Part shown: in pieces, positions 51,364 to 57,691 of the stretch
How the letters are laid out: each line of letters opens with the position of its first letter
How positions within the stretch are numbered: the stretch's first letter is position 1
Assembly: GCF_003046175.1 (NCBI RefSeq)
Contig: NZ_PZZM01000001.1
Coordinates: 4,543,001 to 4,607,000 of the forward strand
Direction of reading: 5' to 3'
Origin: Bosea sp. 124
Lineage (GTDB): Bacteria; Pseudomonadota; Alphaproteobacteria; Rhizobiales; Beijerinckiaceae
DNA length: 64,000 bases
Translations under genes and position numbers: made by a program
The notes under the pieces: generated by a model
What the model was told of the DNA's origin: nothing
The model's input: the letters and a program-made list of their open reading frames with translations, nothing else
The model's database searches: none

Positions 51364-51391
51364 CGACGATCTCGGCCGACCGAGACCGTCG
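51364..51391 (-). terminator. Imperfect hairpin after a small exported gene
   Basis: CGAC and TCTCGG arms pair with CCGAGA and GTCG around a short loop, with a 2-base internal mismatch. It lies just after the stop of the gene at 51402-51686. There is no T-run. Confidence 0.35.
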
Positions 51392-51401
51392 CGGCGCAAA
51401 G

Positions 51402-51686
51402 TCACCAGGAGCGGTAGTAGCCGAAGTCGCGGGCGCGCCGCCCATAGGCCCGAGCGTGCGGCGGGGGACCTCCATAATAGCGACCGTAGCCACGCCCCTG
51501 GTCCCAATGACGGGACTTTCCCCAACCCTTATGGCCCTTGTAACCGTGACCACCTTTTTTGATCTGCTCAATGTGATCGGGCGTCTCAATGGTTGTCAGG
51601 CTCGCTACCGGGGAGGCGCGGGAAGTCGATGGCATGATGGAGCCCAAGCCCATCATGGTCACTGCGATAAGAACGAATGTGCGCAT
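51402..51686 (-). CDS. Small exported Gly/His/Tyr-rich protein
   Basis: A 94-aa protein. The signal peptide is MRTFVLIAVTMMGLGSIMPS and cleavage is likely after SRA. The mature part is rich in Gly, His, Tyr, Arg and Trp (IKKGGHGYKGHKGWGKSRHW, GRYYGGPPPHARAYGRRA). Such proteins are common in Rhizobiales and may bind metal or the cell envelope, but the function is unknown. The ribosome site is AAGGAGAG, the same as in the next gene upstream. The ATG at 51686 is chosen over one 12 codons earlier. Confidence 0.7.
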   Translation of the reverse strand: MRTFVLIAVTMMGLGSIMPSTSRASPVASLTTIETPDHIEQIKKGGHGYKGHKGWGKSRHWDQGRGYGRYYGGPPPHARAYGRRARDFGYYRSW

Positions 51687-51721
51687 TGGTCTCTCCTTCG
51701 GTTGCACCGGTTTGAAGAGCA

Positions 51722-51753
51722 AGCGGTTGGGTCTGCGACCAAATCCAACCGCT
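51722..51753 (-). terminator. Hairpin between two small exported genes
   Basis: A perfect 9-bp stem (AGCGGTTGG with its complement) and a 14-base loop, placed after the stop of the gene at 51768-52040. There is no T-run on the minus strand, so it may be an attenuator rather than a full terminator. Confidence 0.45.
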
Positions 51754-51767
51754 GAAAAAATGCTGTG

Positions 51768-52040
51768 TCAGTCGCAGATTCGCATCCGGCGAACGACGAC
51801 CTCGCCGTAGCGATTGACGCGACGCTTGATGACCATGCGGCAATCGTCATCGTCATCGTAGACGGGGCCACGGAAGCCACGTCGTTCTCCCGCAAAGCGG
51901 TAGCCACGGGGCTCGTGATAGCGTGGACCATCATAGCCGGGCCGGTCGATCCCAAGCTCGAACTGGACCTGTGCTTGGGCCGGAGCGGTGAAGGCGGCGG
52001 TAGCCGCGACAGCAGCGGCGATCAGGATTGGCCTTAACAT
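51768..52040 (-). CDS. Small exported basic/acidic protein
   Basis: A 90-aa protein with a signal peptide (LIAAAVAATAAFTAPAQAQ). The mature part has Arg/Gly/Tyr-rich stretches (IDRPGYDGPRYHEPRGYRF), a DDDDD run, then IKRRVNRYGEVVVRRMRICD with two cysteines near the end. This pattern is seen in small envelope proteins of Bosea/Methylobacterium-like bacteria. The ATG at 52040 follows AAGGAGAG. Function unknown. Confidence 0.7.
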   Translation of the reverse strand: MLRPILIAAAVAATAAFTAPAQAQVQFELGIDRPGYDGPRYHEPRGYRFAGERRGFRGPVYDDDDDCRMVIKRRVNRYGEVVVRRMRICD

Positions 52041-52080
52041 GGCGTCTCTCCTTAAGTTGATCAGATGAGCCCGATCGAAA

Positions 52081-52108
52081 GAAGCCCACCCCGTGAGGGG
52101 TGGGCTTC
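52081..52108 (-). terminator. Terminator of the DUF1236 gene
   Basis: A perfect 12-bp stem (GAAGCCCACCCC with its complement) and 4-base loop, six bases after the stop codon, followed on the minus strand by TTT. Confidence 0.75.
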
Positions 52109-52114
52109 CGCTGA

Positions 52115-52540
52115 TCACTCGATGATCTGAACGATCTTGCGCGTCTTCGGCTCGACCAGGACCGTCTGGTCGTTGACGACCGTGTAGCGGTACTCGGTCT
52201 TGCCGTACTTGGTCGGGACTTCGCGATACGTGACAGTCTCGGGCAGGGTCGCGCCGACCACGACCTTCTCGCGATACGCCACCGAAGGCACCTTCTGCTC
52301 CTTCACGTAGGTGCGGAACTCGGTGCGGTTGTCGGCGGAAATGCCACCGACGATCGCGCCAGCCGCAGCACCACCAACTGCGCCGACAGCGGCACCGGCC
52401 GGACCGCCGACAATCGCGCCACCGACAGCGCCAGTCGCAGCGCCGCCCGCAGCACCACCGGCTGCACCGGAGCTAGACTGAGCGAAGACAGTTGCGGGGG
52501 CTAAGGCGAGGGCCGCTACAAGAGCAATGTGCTTGATCAT
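52115..52540 (-). CDS. DUF1236 domain-containing exported protein
   Basis: A 141-aa protein. Signal peptide MIKHIALVAALALAPATVFA is followed by a glycine-zipper-like Gly/Ala repeat (about 25-70) that may insert in a membrane. The C-terminal DUF1236 domain has FRTYVKEQKVPSVAYREKVV, GATLPETVTYREVP and YRYTVVNDQTVLVEPKTRKI. DUF1236 proteins are typical of Rhizobiales; their job is unknown. The ATG at 52540 follows GGGAGAAG. A general-stress-type promoter lies at 52589-52613. Confidence 0.88.
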   Translation of the reverse strand: MIKHIALVAALALAPATVFAQSSSGAAGGAAGGAATGAVGGAIVGGPAGAAVGAVGGAAAGAIVGGISADNRTEFRTYVKEQKVPSVAYREKVVVGATLPETVTYREVPTKYGKTEYRYTVVNDQTVLVEPKTRKIVQIIE

Positions 52541-52588
52541 GATCTTCTCCCTTTTTGACCGGGCTTCATGCCCTTTAGTCGAATTAAA

Positions 52589-52613
52589 AACTGCGGACAA
52601 AGCCGTCAGTTCC
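52589..52613 (-). promoter_or_regulatory. EcfG-type promoter candidate for the DUF1236 gene
   Basis: On the minus strand GGAAC, 17 bases, then GTT. The known alphaproteobacterial general-stress sigma factor EcfG reads GGAAC-N16-CGTT, i.e. the same spacing with C before GTT; here that base is A. It lies about 50 bases before the start codon. Confidence 0.55.
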
Positions 52614-52724
52614 ATGAATAACCGTTCATAATGAGAGGCTTAGCGAGAACCGGCGGGAGCTAGATCGCTCAGGGTTGTGCCAGTACTCGCAGGAGGTTCG
52701 GCGCACGTGCGGATTTTGCCCGCA

Positions 52725-52749
52725 GGAACTTTGCTGAGCCCGCAACGTA
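52725..52749 (+). promoter_or_regulatory. EcfG-type promoter candidate, exported paralogue 1
   Basis: GGAAC, 16 bases, CGTA, 35 bases before the ATG of the gene at 52785. It differs from the EcfG consensus only in the last base. Confidence 0.6.
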
Positions 52750-52784
52750 TGAACTGAACAAGGCAGCGTTTTGGGGAGGCCGCG

Positions 52785-53225
52785 ATGATATCGCAATTGG
52801 CAGTGCTGATGATCCCGAGCGCGATATTGCTGGCAAACCACGCACAGCCCGATGCGGACGTGTCTTACACCTGTAAATTCGAGGCCGGTGTGATCGTGAT
52901 TGATCATCCTCAGGCAACGGGCCGGGCGACCGTCCAAATTGGTGGAGATGCCCGGCCCTACATTGTGGACGAGCAAAAGCTGGTGCCCATGGAAGCGGGC
53001 TTGCCGACCTATTATTTCCAGTCAGAACTGAAGCGATGGAAGAGGCTCAATCAGAGCGGCGAGACGGTCGAAACGACGGTCTGCAAATCGGCCATCTCCT
53101 CATCCAAAGCTGACGCGCGAACCCCTCCCGCCGTGACGAACAGTCCTAATGGCGATCGGGCGTCAGAGGTCGGATTTCAAGCTCCATCCCATCCACCACC
53201 GTCCCCGCTTCATCACGCACGATGA
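52785..53225 (+). CDS. Exported two-cysteine protein, paralogue 1
   Basis: A 146-aa protein with an N-terminal hydrophobic signal (MISQLAVLMIPSAILLANHA). A domain of about 75 residues follows: YTCKFEAGVIVIDHP, DARPYIVDEQKLVP, FQSELKRWKRLN, ending with Cys in TTVCK. It matches the gene at 53489 without gaps at 35 of 75 positions by hand count. The last 45 residues (Ala/Pro/Ser-rich) are absent from the paralogue and overlap the antisense DUF6894 gene. The ribosome site is GGGGAGG. No known family is recognised; the two conserved Cys may form a periplasmic disulfide. Confidence 0.72.
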   Translation: MISQLAVLMIPSAILLANHAQPDADVSYTCKFEAGVIVIDHPQATGRATVQIGGDARPYIVDEQKLVPMEAGLPTYYFQSELKRWKRLNQSGETVETTVCKSAISSSKADARTPPAVTNSPNGDRASEVGFQAPSHPPPSPLHHAR

Positions 53226-53394
53226 GAGCGACCTTAGCTGGTCCAGGTGGGAGTTCAGCGACCATTTCGCGCAAGGCTTCGTCTGCAACTTGGCGCGCCG
53301 CTTCGACGCTCGGCAATTCGAGCGCCGCGTCCGGCTTTAGCATGTTCTGACGTTTATCGGCGTGCCGGATCGCCGCAAAGTGAAATCGCTTCAT
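53146..53394 (-). CDS. DUF6894-like protein
   Basis: An 82-aa protein: MKRFHFAAIRHADKRQNMLK, then LPSVEAARQVADEALREMVA and VALIVRDEAGTVVDGMELEI. This fits the small DUF6894 family found widely in Rhizobiales (start MxRFxF, LPD.EAAR.EA, V.DE.G). The ATG at 53394 follows GGAGGTG; two ATGs slightly upstream lack it. Its 3' 80 bp run antisense to the end of paralogue 1. Confidence 0.75.
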   Translation of the reverse strand: MKRFHFAAIRHADKRQNMLKPDAALELPSVEAARQVADEALREMVAELPPGPAKVALIVRDEAGTVVDGMELEIRPLTPDRH

Positions 53395-53435
53395 GGTCAC
53401 CTCCATCATCTAGCCAACTAGCCGAGCAACGTGAC

Positions 53436-53460
53436 GGAACTTGGGAAGGCGCGGGGCGTA
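53436..53460 (+). promoter_or_regulatory. EcfG-type promoter candidate, exported paralogue 2
   Basis: GGAAC, 16 bases, CGTA, 28 bases before the ATG at 53489. The arrangement equals that of paralogue 1, although the spacer sequences differ. Confidence 0.6.
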
Positions 53461-53488
53461 GTAGAGTGGCGGGAATCTGGAGAACGTT

Positions 53489-53818
53489 ATGATCTCACAC
53501 ATTGCGGTTCTTTTCGCGCCGATGGTTTTTGCCTTAGTCGCAGATACCGATCCCGTCACTAACCCGGTTTATACCTGCCCATTCAAGGCCGGTCAGGTCG
53601 TCATTGAGCAGGCCGAGCCTTCGGGTGACGTGATAGTCCAAGTCGATGGGCAGGCCCGGCCGTATGTCATGGACAAGCTGAAACTCGTCCCGAAGGATCG
53701 GGGTCTGCCCTCCTTCCTGTTCCAGCCGGACCTGAAGCGCTGGCAATGGCTCAACGACCAGGGCGACCCCACAGAGAGTGTTGGATGTACCGAGAAGCCA
53801 TCACTTAAAACGGGCTGA
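53489..53818 (+). CDS. Exported two-cysteine protein, paralogue 2
   Basis: A 109-aa protein with a hydrophobic N-terminus (MISHIAVLFAPMVFALVADT). The same domain as the gene at 52785 follows: YTCPFKAGQVVIEQAEPSG, ARPYVMDKLKLVPKD, GLPSFLFQPDLKRWQWLN and GCTEKPS. Nearly the whole mature part is this domain, so it is the cleaner form of the family. The ribosome site GGAG lies before the ATG. Its last codons overlap the start of a response-regulator remnant, suggesting that a deletion or insertion joined the two. Confidence 0.72.
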   Translation: MISHIAVLFAPMVFALVADTDPVTNPVYTCPFKAGQVVIEQAEPSGDVIVQVDGQARPYVMDKLKLVPKDRGLPSFLFQPDLKRWQWLNDQGDPTESVGCTEKPSLKTG

Positions 53819-54054
53819 CGGACAACGGCGAGAATACCTTCGATCTTGTGATCACGGATCAGGCGATGCCACGCATGACAGGCGTGCAGTTCGCCTCTGA
53901 GGTGCGGGCAGTCCATCCCGATCAACCGATCTTGATTGCCACGGGCTATGCAGAGTTGCCCCCCGGCGTAGACCTGCCTCGGCTGAACAAACCATTCGAC
54001 CAGACGGCGTTGACCCGAGCGATAACGGCTTGCCTGGAGGCTCACGGTCGATGA
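53809..54054 (+). pseudogene. Remnant of a response-regulator receiver domain
   Basis: The frame, open after a stop at 53806, encodes about 81 residues: FDLVITDQAMPRMTGVQFAS, HPDQPILIATGYAELPPGVD and LNKPFDQTALTRAI. This is the C-terminal two-thirds of a receiver domain, with the phospho-acceptor Asp in VITDQAMP, Thr in IATGYAE and Lys in NKPF. The N-terminal strand with the acidic pair is missing, as is any sensor kinase part. The wording resembles receiver domains at the end of hybrid histidine kinases. It is probably non-functional; a GTG at 53848 could start a 68-aa piece. Confidence 0.7.
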
Positions 54055-54143
54055 GGCGGGCGCGACGCTTGTAGAGTGTCCAGACGTTAAACGGATTTCT
54101 GCGCAACCCGCCTCTTATCCCTCACCCCCCAAGGGCAGGTCTT

Positions 54144-54341
54144 TTAGCCGCCGAGCCAAGAGTATGCCCAAAAAGTACCGTAAACGAGCAGAGCAAGCCA
54201 AGCCACTATGACTATACTCAAAACCGAGGCAAATGACCGCTCATGAACGGGCGCTAGTTGACTGATGGAAGCGTCCGCCTCTGCTGGATCGGTATTCTCT
54301 CCAGCGTCCAAGGGCCGGTGTGATCGCTTGGTAGATGTCAT
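54144..54341 (-). CDS. Small single-pass membrane protein
   Basis: A 65-aa protein with a polar, acidic N-terminal half (KRSHRPLDAGENTDPAEADA) and one C-terminal membrane helix (LSIVIVAWLALLVYGTFWAY). The ribosome site GGGAGGAG before the ATG is strong. An EcfG-like promoter lies just upstream (54367-54391). Function unknown; possibly an envelope-stress peptide. Confidence 0.65.
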   Translation of the reverse strand: MTSTKRSHRPLDAGENTDPAEADASISQLAPVHERSFASVLSIVIVAWLALLVYGTFWAYSWLGG

Positions 54342-54366
54342 CTTCTCCTCCCGAAATGACGTGAAA

Positions 54367-54391
54367 AACGTCGCAGCGGAGGAAAGTTTCC
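54367..54391 (-). promoter_or_regulatory. EcfG-type promoter candidate, small membrane protein
   Basis: On the minus strand GGAAA, 16 bases, CGTT, 25 bases before the ATG. One base in the -35 element departs from GGAAC; the -10 element is perfect. Confidence 0.5.
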
Positions 54392-54485
54392 AGGCACGTT
54401 AGAAAAAATCTAAACTCATGCCTAGCTGCGACGGAGCGCTTTTGCTGGTCGTCTGGGAGAGCCCGCTGACCGAATAACTCGGGCG
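54392..54485. other. Short intergenic stretch
   Basis: About 95 AT-richer bases between the 65-aa gene's promoter and the 3' half of the IS66-split gene. No feature seen. Confidence 0.3.
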
Positions 54486-54650
54486 TCAGTCGATCTCATA
54501 GACCGCCTTGCGCATGGCAGGAGGTAGAGGACGCCAATGAGTCGGCTGCCATTCTAGGTCCCGCCCTATGTCGTCGATCCAGGCCGCACTGCTCTTCGAA
54601 GCGTCACCATCGAGAATTTTCCGCAATCGGGCATTCTGGACGAGATTACC
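54486..54650 (-). pseudogene. 3' half of a 77-aa gene split by IS66
   Basis: 54 codons plus stop: GNLVQNARLRKILDGDASKS, AAWIDDIGRDLEWQPTHWRP and so on to AVYEID. Joined in frame to 57178-57246 (removing the IS and one target copy) it gives a continuous 77-aa protein with its own ATG and ribosome site. The longer frame that runs into the IS66 end is an artefact. Family unknown. Confidence 0.75.
54643..54650. repeat. IS66 target-site duplication, left
   Basis: AGATTACC, repeated exactly at 57170-57177 on the other side of the element. An 8-bp duplication is the norm for IS66. Confidence 0.92.
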
Positions 54651-54691
54651 GTAAGCGCCACGCCGGTCCCCTCGTGTGGGGCGGGAGGTGA

Positions 54692-55165
54692 ATGTGCCAA
54701 GAGTCCTCTGATCGCGAGAGACGGAGGGCTTGGGTGGGAGCGGACGGCAAAATGGACGTCCATTTGGACGTCTCGACACCTGGCTACGTAGGCCGACTTG
54801 AGGTTGTTGAGGGTCCGACGGGTCGGCGGGTTCGCTCGGCGTCGGAGAAGGCGCGGATCGCGGCGGAGAGCCTGATGCCGGGGTCGCAGGTGACGGCGGT
54901 TGCCCGCAAGCATGGCGCGACGCGCTGGCAGGTTTATGATTGGCGGCGTCGCCTTCGTCAGGGACAGTTGGCCCTTCCGGAGAGCCGGGAGCCGCTGTTC
55001 GCGCCGCTGCTGGTGGAAGAAGCGCCGTCGCCCCGACCGCCGACGAAGCCGCCGAAATCGACGCTGGCGAAGGTTGAGATCGTGATCGACGGCATGGTGA
55101 TCCGCACGACGGTCGAGGTCGAGCGGTTGGCGCAGGTGATCCGTGCGGTGCGGGCCTCGCGATGA
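54692..55165 (+). CDS. tnpA: IS66 accessory protein TnpA
   Basis: 157 aa (137 aa if the ATG at 54752 is used). The HTH part is SEKARIAAESLMPGSQVTAV, then ARKHGATRWQVYDWRRRL, typical of the IS66/IS3-type orfA helix-turn-helix. The start at 54692 follows GGGAGG very closely. The stop overlaps the tnpB start (ATGA). Confidence 0.88.
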   Translation: MCQESSDRERRRAWVGADGKMDVHLDVSTPGYVGRLEVVEGPTGRRVRSASEKARIAAESLMPGSQVTAVARKHGATRWQVYDWRRRLRQGQLALPESREPLFAPLLVEEAPSPRPPTKPPKSTLAKVEIVIDGMVIRTTVEVERLAQVIRAVRASR

Positions 55166-55515
55166 TTGCGCCGGGCGCCGATCTGAAGATCTACATGGCG
55201 ACGCGACCTGTCGACTTCCGGCGCGGCCTCGACGGGCTGGCCGCGGCGGCGCAGGAGGTCCTCGGCCTTGATCCCTATAGTGGCGCGGCCTTCGTCTTCC
55301 GCGCCAAAAGGGCCGACCGGATCAAGATTTTAGTCTGGGATCGCACCGGGCTGGTGCTGGTGCACAAGCGCCTGGAGGGCTCGAAGTTCGTGTGGCCGCA
55401 GGTTCGCGACGGCGTGATGAGACTGTCACCGGCGATGTTTGCGGCGTTGTTCGAGGGGCTGGATTGGCGCTTGGTTCGGCCTGAGAGAGTTCGGCGTCCG
55501 CAGCTCGCCGGGTGA
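55162..55515 (+). CDS. tnpB: IS66 accessory protein TnpB (IS66 Orf2)
   Basis: 117 aa, the usual length. The family pattern is complete: LKIYMATRPVDFRRGLDGLA, AAFVFRAKRADRIKILVWDR, TGLVLVHKRLEGSKFVWP and LSPAMFAALFEGLDW. It is needed together with TnpA and TnpC for transposition of IS66 elements in experimental work on family members. Confidence 0.95.
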   Translation: MIAPGADLKIYMATRPVDFRRGLDGLAAAAQEVLGLDPYSGAAFVFRAKRADRIKILVWDRTGLVLVHKRLEGSKFVWPQVRDGVMRLSPAMFAALFEGLDWRLVRPERVRRPQLAG

Positions 55516-55583
55516 GTGCGGCAGACTGACTCAGGTCCGTGCCAGGCATGGCGCAGACGGCGGATCCGTGCTCGAAATAGTGG

Positions 55584-57149
55584 ATGAACGTCGCAGTTCT
55601 CCATGGTGAGGTCGAGCGTCTGAAGGCCGAGCTGGCGCAGACGCAAGAGGCCCTGGCTCAGTCCGAGGAAGCGCGGCGGCGGCTGGAGAGCATCGTCAGC
55701 GACCTCCAGCGCGAGAAGTTCGGCTCCCGATCCGAGAAGCTCTCCGGCGAGCAATACCATCTACCGCTGGAGGACGTCGAAATCGCCCAGGGCGTGCTCG
55801 ATGCCGCCCATGAGAAGGCGCAGCGGATCATCGAGGGCCGCCCGGACGGCGCCTGTGCTTCTCACCGGCGCAACCGCGGTCACCTGCCGGCCCATCTGCC
55901 GCGGGTGGAGCGGATCATCGAGCCGCAGAGCAGGCTGTGTCCGTGCGGCTGCGGCGAGATGTCCAGGATCGGCGAGGACGTCAGCGAGCGGCTGGACGTG
56001 GTGCCGGCGCAGTTGCGCGTGCTGGTCACCCGCCGCCCGAAATATGCTTGCCGCCGCTGCTCGGGCGCGGTCGTGCAGGCCCATGCTCCCGAGCATGTGG
56101 TGCCGGGCGGCCTGCCGACCGAGGCGCTGATCGCCCAGGTCATCGTCGCCAAGTTCGGCGATCACCTGCCGTTCTATCGGCAGGCCGAGATCTATGCGCG
56201 CCAGGGCATCCGGCTCGATCGCGCGACACTGGGCAACTGGGCCGGCCGGGCCTGCTTCCATCTCAAGCCCATCGCCGAGCGCATGCGCTGGCATCTGGCC
56301 GCGGCGGGTCGTCTGTTCATGGACGAGACCACCGCACCGGTGCTCGATCCCGGACGCGGCAAGGTCAGGAAGGGCTTCTTCTGGGCGATCGCTTCCGATG
56401 ACCGCGGCCATGGCGGCCAGGGCCCGCCCATCGTGCTGTTCCACTATGCGCCGGGACGCAGTGGCGAGCATGCCGAACGCTTCCTTCAGGGCTTCCGCGG
56501 GCAGTTCCTGCAGGTCGACGCCTATGAGGGCTACGATCGGCTGACGCGCCTGGAGAGGCCGCAGGGGCCATGGAGGCTCGTCCATTGCTGGGCTCATCTG
56601 CGCCGACGCTTCGTCAAGCTGGCGCGCAACACCAAATCGCCGATCGCCGAGGCGGCGATACGCCAGATCGCGGCGCTCTATGCCATCGAGGCAACGGTTC
56701 GCGGTGTCTCGCCGCAACTGCGGCTTGCCGCCCGGCGGGAGCATTCCACGCCGATCATCACCGCCCTGAAACCGTGGTTCGAGAAGCAACTGTCGCTGAT
56801 CTCCTCCGGCTCCAGGCTGGCCGAAGACATCCGCTACGGGCTCGCCCACTGGGAGGGGCTCACCCGCTTCCTTGACGATGGCCGCCTCGAGCTCGACACC
56901 AACCCGGTTGAAAACGCGATCAGGCCCGTCTGCCTGACCCGAAAAAATGCTCTGTTCGCCGGCCACGAGGTCGGCGCCGAAAACTGGGCACTGCTCTCGT
57001 CCCTCGTCGCCACATGCAAGCTCAACGACGTCAATCCCGTCGCCTATCTCGCTGAAACCCTCGACGCCGTCATCAACGGCCACCCACAAAGCGCCGTCGA
57101 AGATCTCATGCCATGGCGCTTCCGGAAAACCTCAACCCCAAATCCGTAG
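55584..57149 (+). CDS. tnpC: IS66 transposase TnpC
   Basis: 521 aa. The N-terminal leucine-rich coiled coil (about 1-45) precedes the LQREKFGSRSEKLS block. A zinc-binding region with CPCGCGEMSRIGEDVSERLD and CRRCSG follows, then the DDE core: Asp in LFMDETTAPVLDPG, Asp in QVDAYEGYDRL and Glu in TNPVENAIRPVCLTRKNALF. The C-terminal IS66_C tail is LAETLDAVINGHPQSAVEDL. Apparently intact. Confidence 0.96.
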   Translation: MNVAVLHGEVERLKAELAQTQEALAQSEEARRRLESIVSDLQREKFGSRSEKLSGEQYHLPLEDVEIAQGVLDAAHEKAQRIIEGRPDGACASHRRNRGHLPAHLPRVERIIEPQSRLCPCGCGEMSRIGEDVSERLDVVPAQLRVLVTRRPKYACRRCSGAVVQAHAPEHVVPGGLPTEALIAQVIVAKFGDHLPFYRQAEIYARQGIRLDRATLGNWAGRACFHLKPIAERMRWHLAAAGRLFMDETTAPVLDPGRGKVRKGFFWAIASDDRGHGGQGPPIVLFHYAPGRSGEHAERFLQGFRGQFLQVDAYEGYDRLTRLERPQGPWRLVHCWAHLRRRFVKLARNTKSPIAEAAIRQIAALYAIEATVRGVSPQLRLAARREHSTPIITALKPWFEKQLSLISSGSRLAEDIRYGLAHWEGLTRFLDDGRLELDTNPVENAIRPVCLTRKNALFAGHEVGAENWALLSSLVATCKLNDVNPVAYLAETLDAVINGHPQSAVEDLMPWRFRKTSTPNP

Positions 57150-57169
57150 GGCCCCGGCAGGGCGCTTAC

Positions 57170-57177
57170 AGATTACC
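57170..57177. repeat. IS66 target-site duplication, right
   Basis: AGATTACC, identical to 54643-54650. Confidence 0.92.
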
Positions 57178-57246
57178 GTCAGTCACCTCCACTACGTCGC
57201 TGTACGTCTTCGGGAGTGGCGGCCCGCCTAATTTCCAACCGGTCAT
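57170..57246 (-). pseudogene. 5' half of the 77-aa gene split by IS66
   Basis: Starts with ATG at 57246 after the ribosome site AGAGGA and reads MTGWKLGGPPLPKTYSDVVE then VTD, 23 codons, before the target duplication. The rest is at 54486-54650. It begins 9 bp after the stop of the gene at 57256-57537, so the two once formed an operon. No domain recognised. Confidence 0.72.
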
Positions 57247-57255
57247 AAGTCCTCT

Positions 57256-57537
57256 TTATCGCCATCGCGTCGGGCTTGGAGCAGGCGGCACAATGGCTCG
57301 CAACTGTGACGCACTGTCCTGATGCGCGGCCACGAATTTCTTTGCTTCGCTCACAAACAACAGCCACGTGGGAACATCGCTGCTCATCAGGCTATCAATG
57401 AATGGCCTAGCGCCAGTGATTGCCGGTAGCGCCCCATCCAGGGGCTGGTCGGGGTCCAATCGCCGCGATCGACACATGGCACACGCGATCCGAATGATCC
57501 GGGCATGGCCGCTTCCCTCCGGCCGATAAGCGTACAC
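57256..57537 (-). CDS. Hypothetical protein upstream of the split gene
   Basis: 93 aa from a GTG at 57537 with AAAGGA just upstream. It has two Cys in RIACAMCRSRRLDPDQPLDG, a mid part ALPAITGARPFIDSLMSSDV, and VPTWLLFVSEAKKFVAAHQD near the end. No membrane segment or known domain is seen. It would be translated with the 77-aa gene now broken by IS66, so the insertion may have removed a partner. Confidence 0.5.
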   Translation of the reverse strand: MYAYRPEGSGHARIIRIACAMCRSRRLDPDQPLDGALPAITGARPFIDSLMSSDVPTWLLFVSEAKKFVAAHQDSASQLRAIVPPAPSPTRWR

Positions 57538-57691
57538 ATCGTCCTTTACCGGCGGAACGGCAAAGATGAGACAGGGTGGGGAGCGGTCTGCCCGTTAAGG
57601 GACGCCCCCTACCAGCGCGCAAGAGGGCCTAAAGTCCCGTTACGTCAGTAATCTGAACAGAATAGAACCAACGCGGGACTGAAATAGGAAT

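Larger units (their letters stand above)
54651..57169 (+). mobile_element. IS66-family insertion sequence
   Basis: 2519 bp with imperfect terminal inverted repeats beginning GTAAGCGCC at both ends (GTAAGCGCCACGCCGG left, GTAAGCGCCCTGCCGG right) and a perfect 8-bp target duplication. It carries the standard tnpA-tnpB-tnpC order, all three intact. The intact duplication points to a fairly recent insertion. Confidence 0.95.

Noticed and set aside
53848-54054. Stand-alone 68-aa response regulator
   Set aside because: The first third of the receiver domain is missing and homology starts before the GTG, so it is a remnant.
54486-54779. 97-aa minus-strand open frame across the IS66 left end
   Set aside because: Its N-terminal 43 residues are coded by the IS66 end; only the last 54 belong to the interrupted gene.
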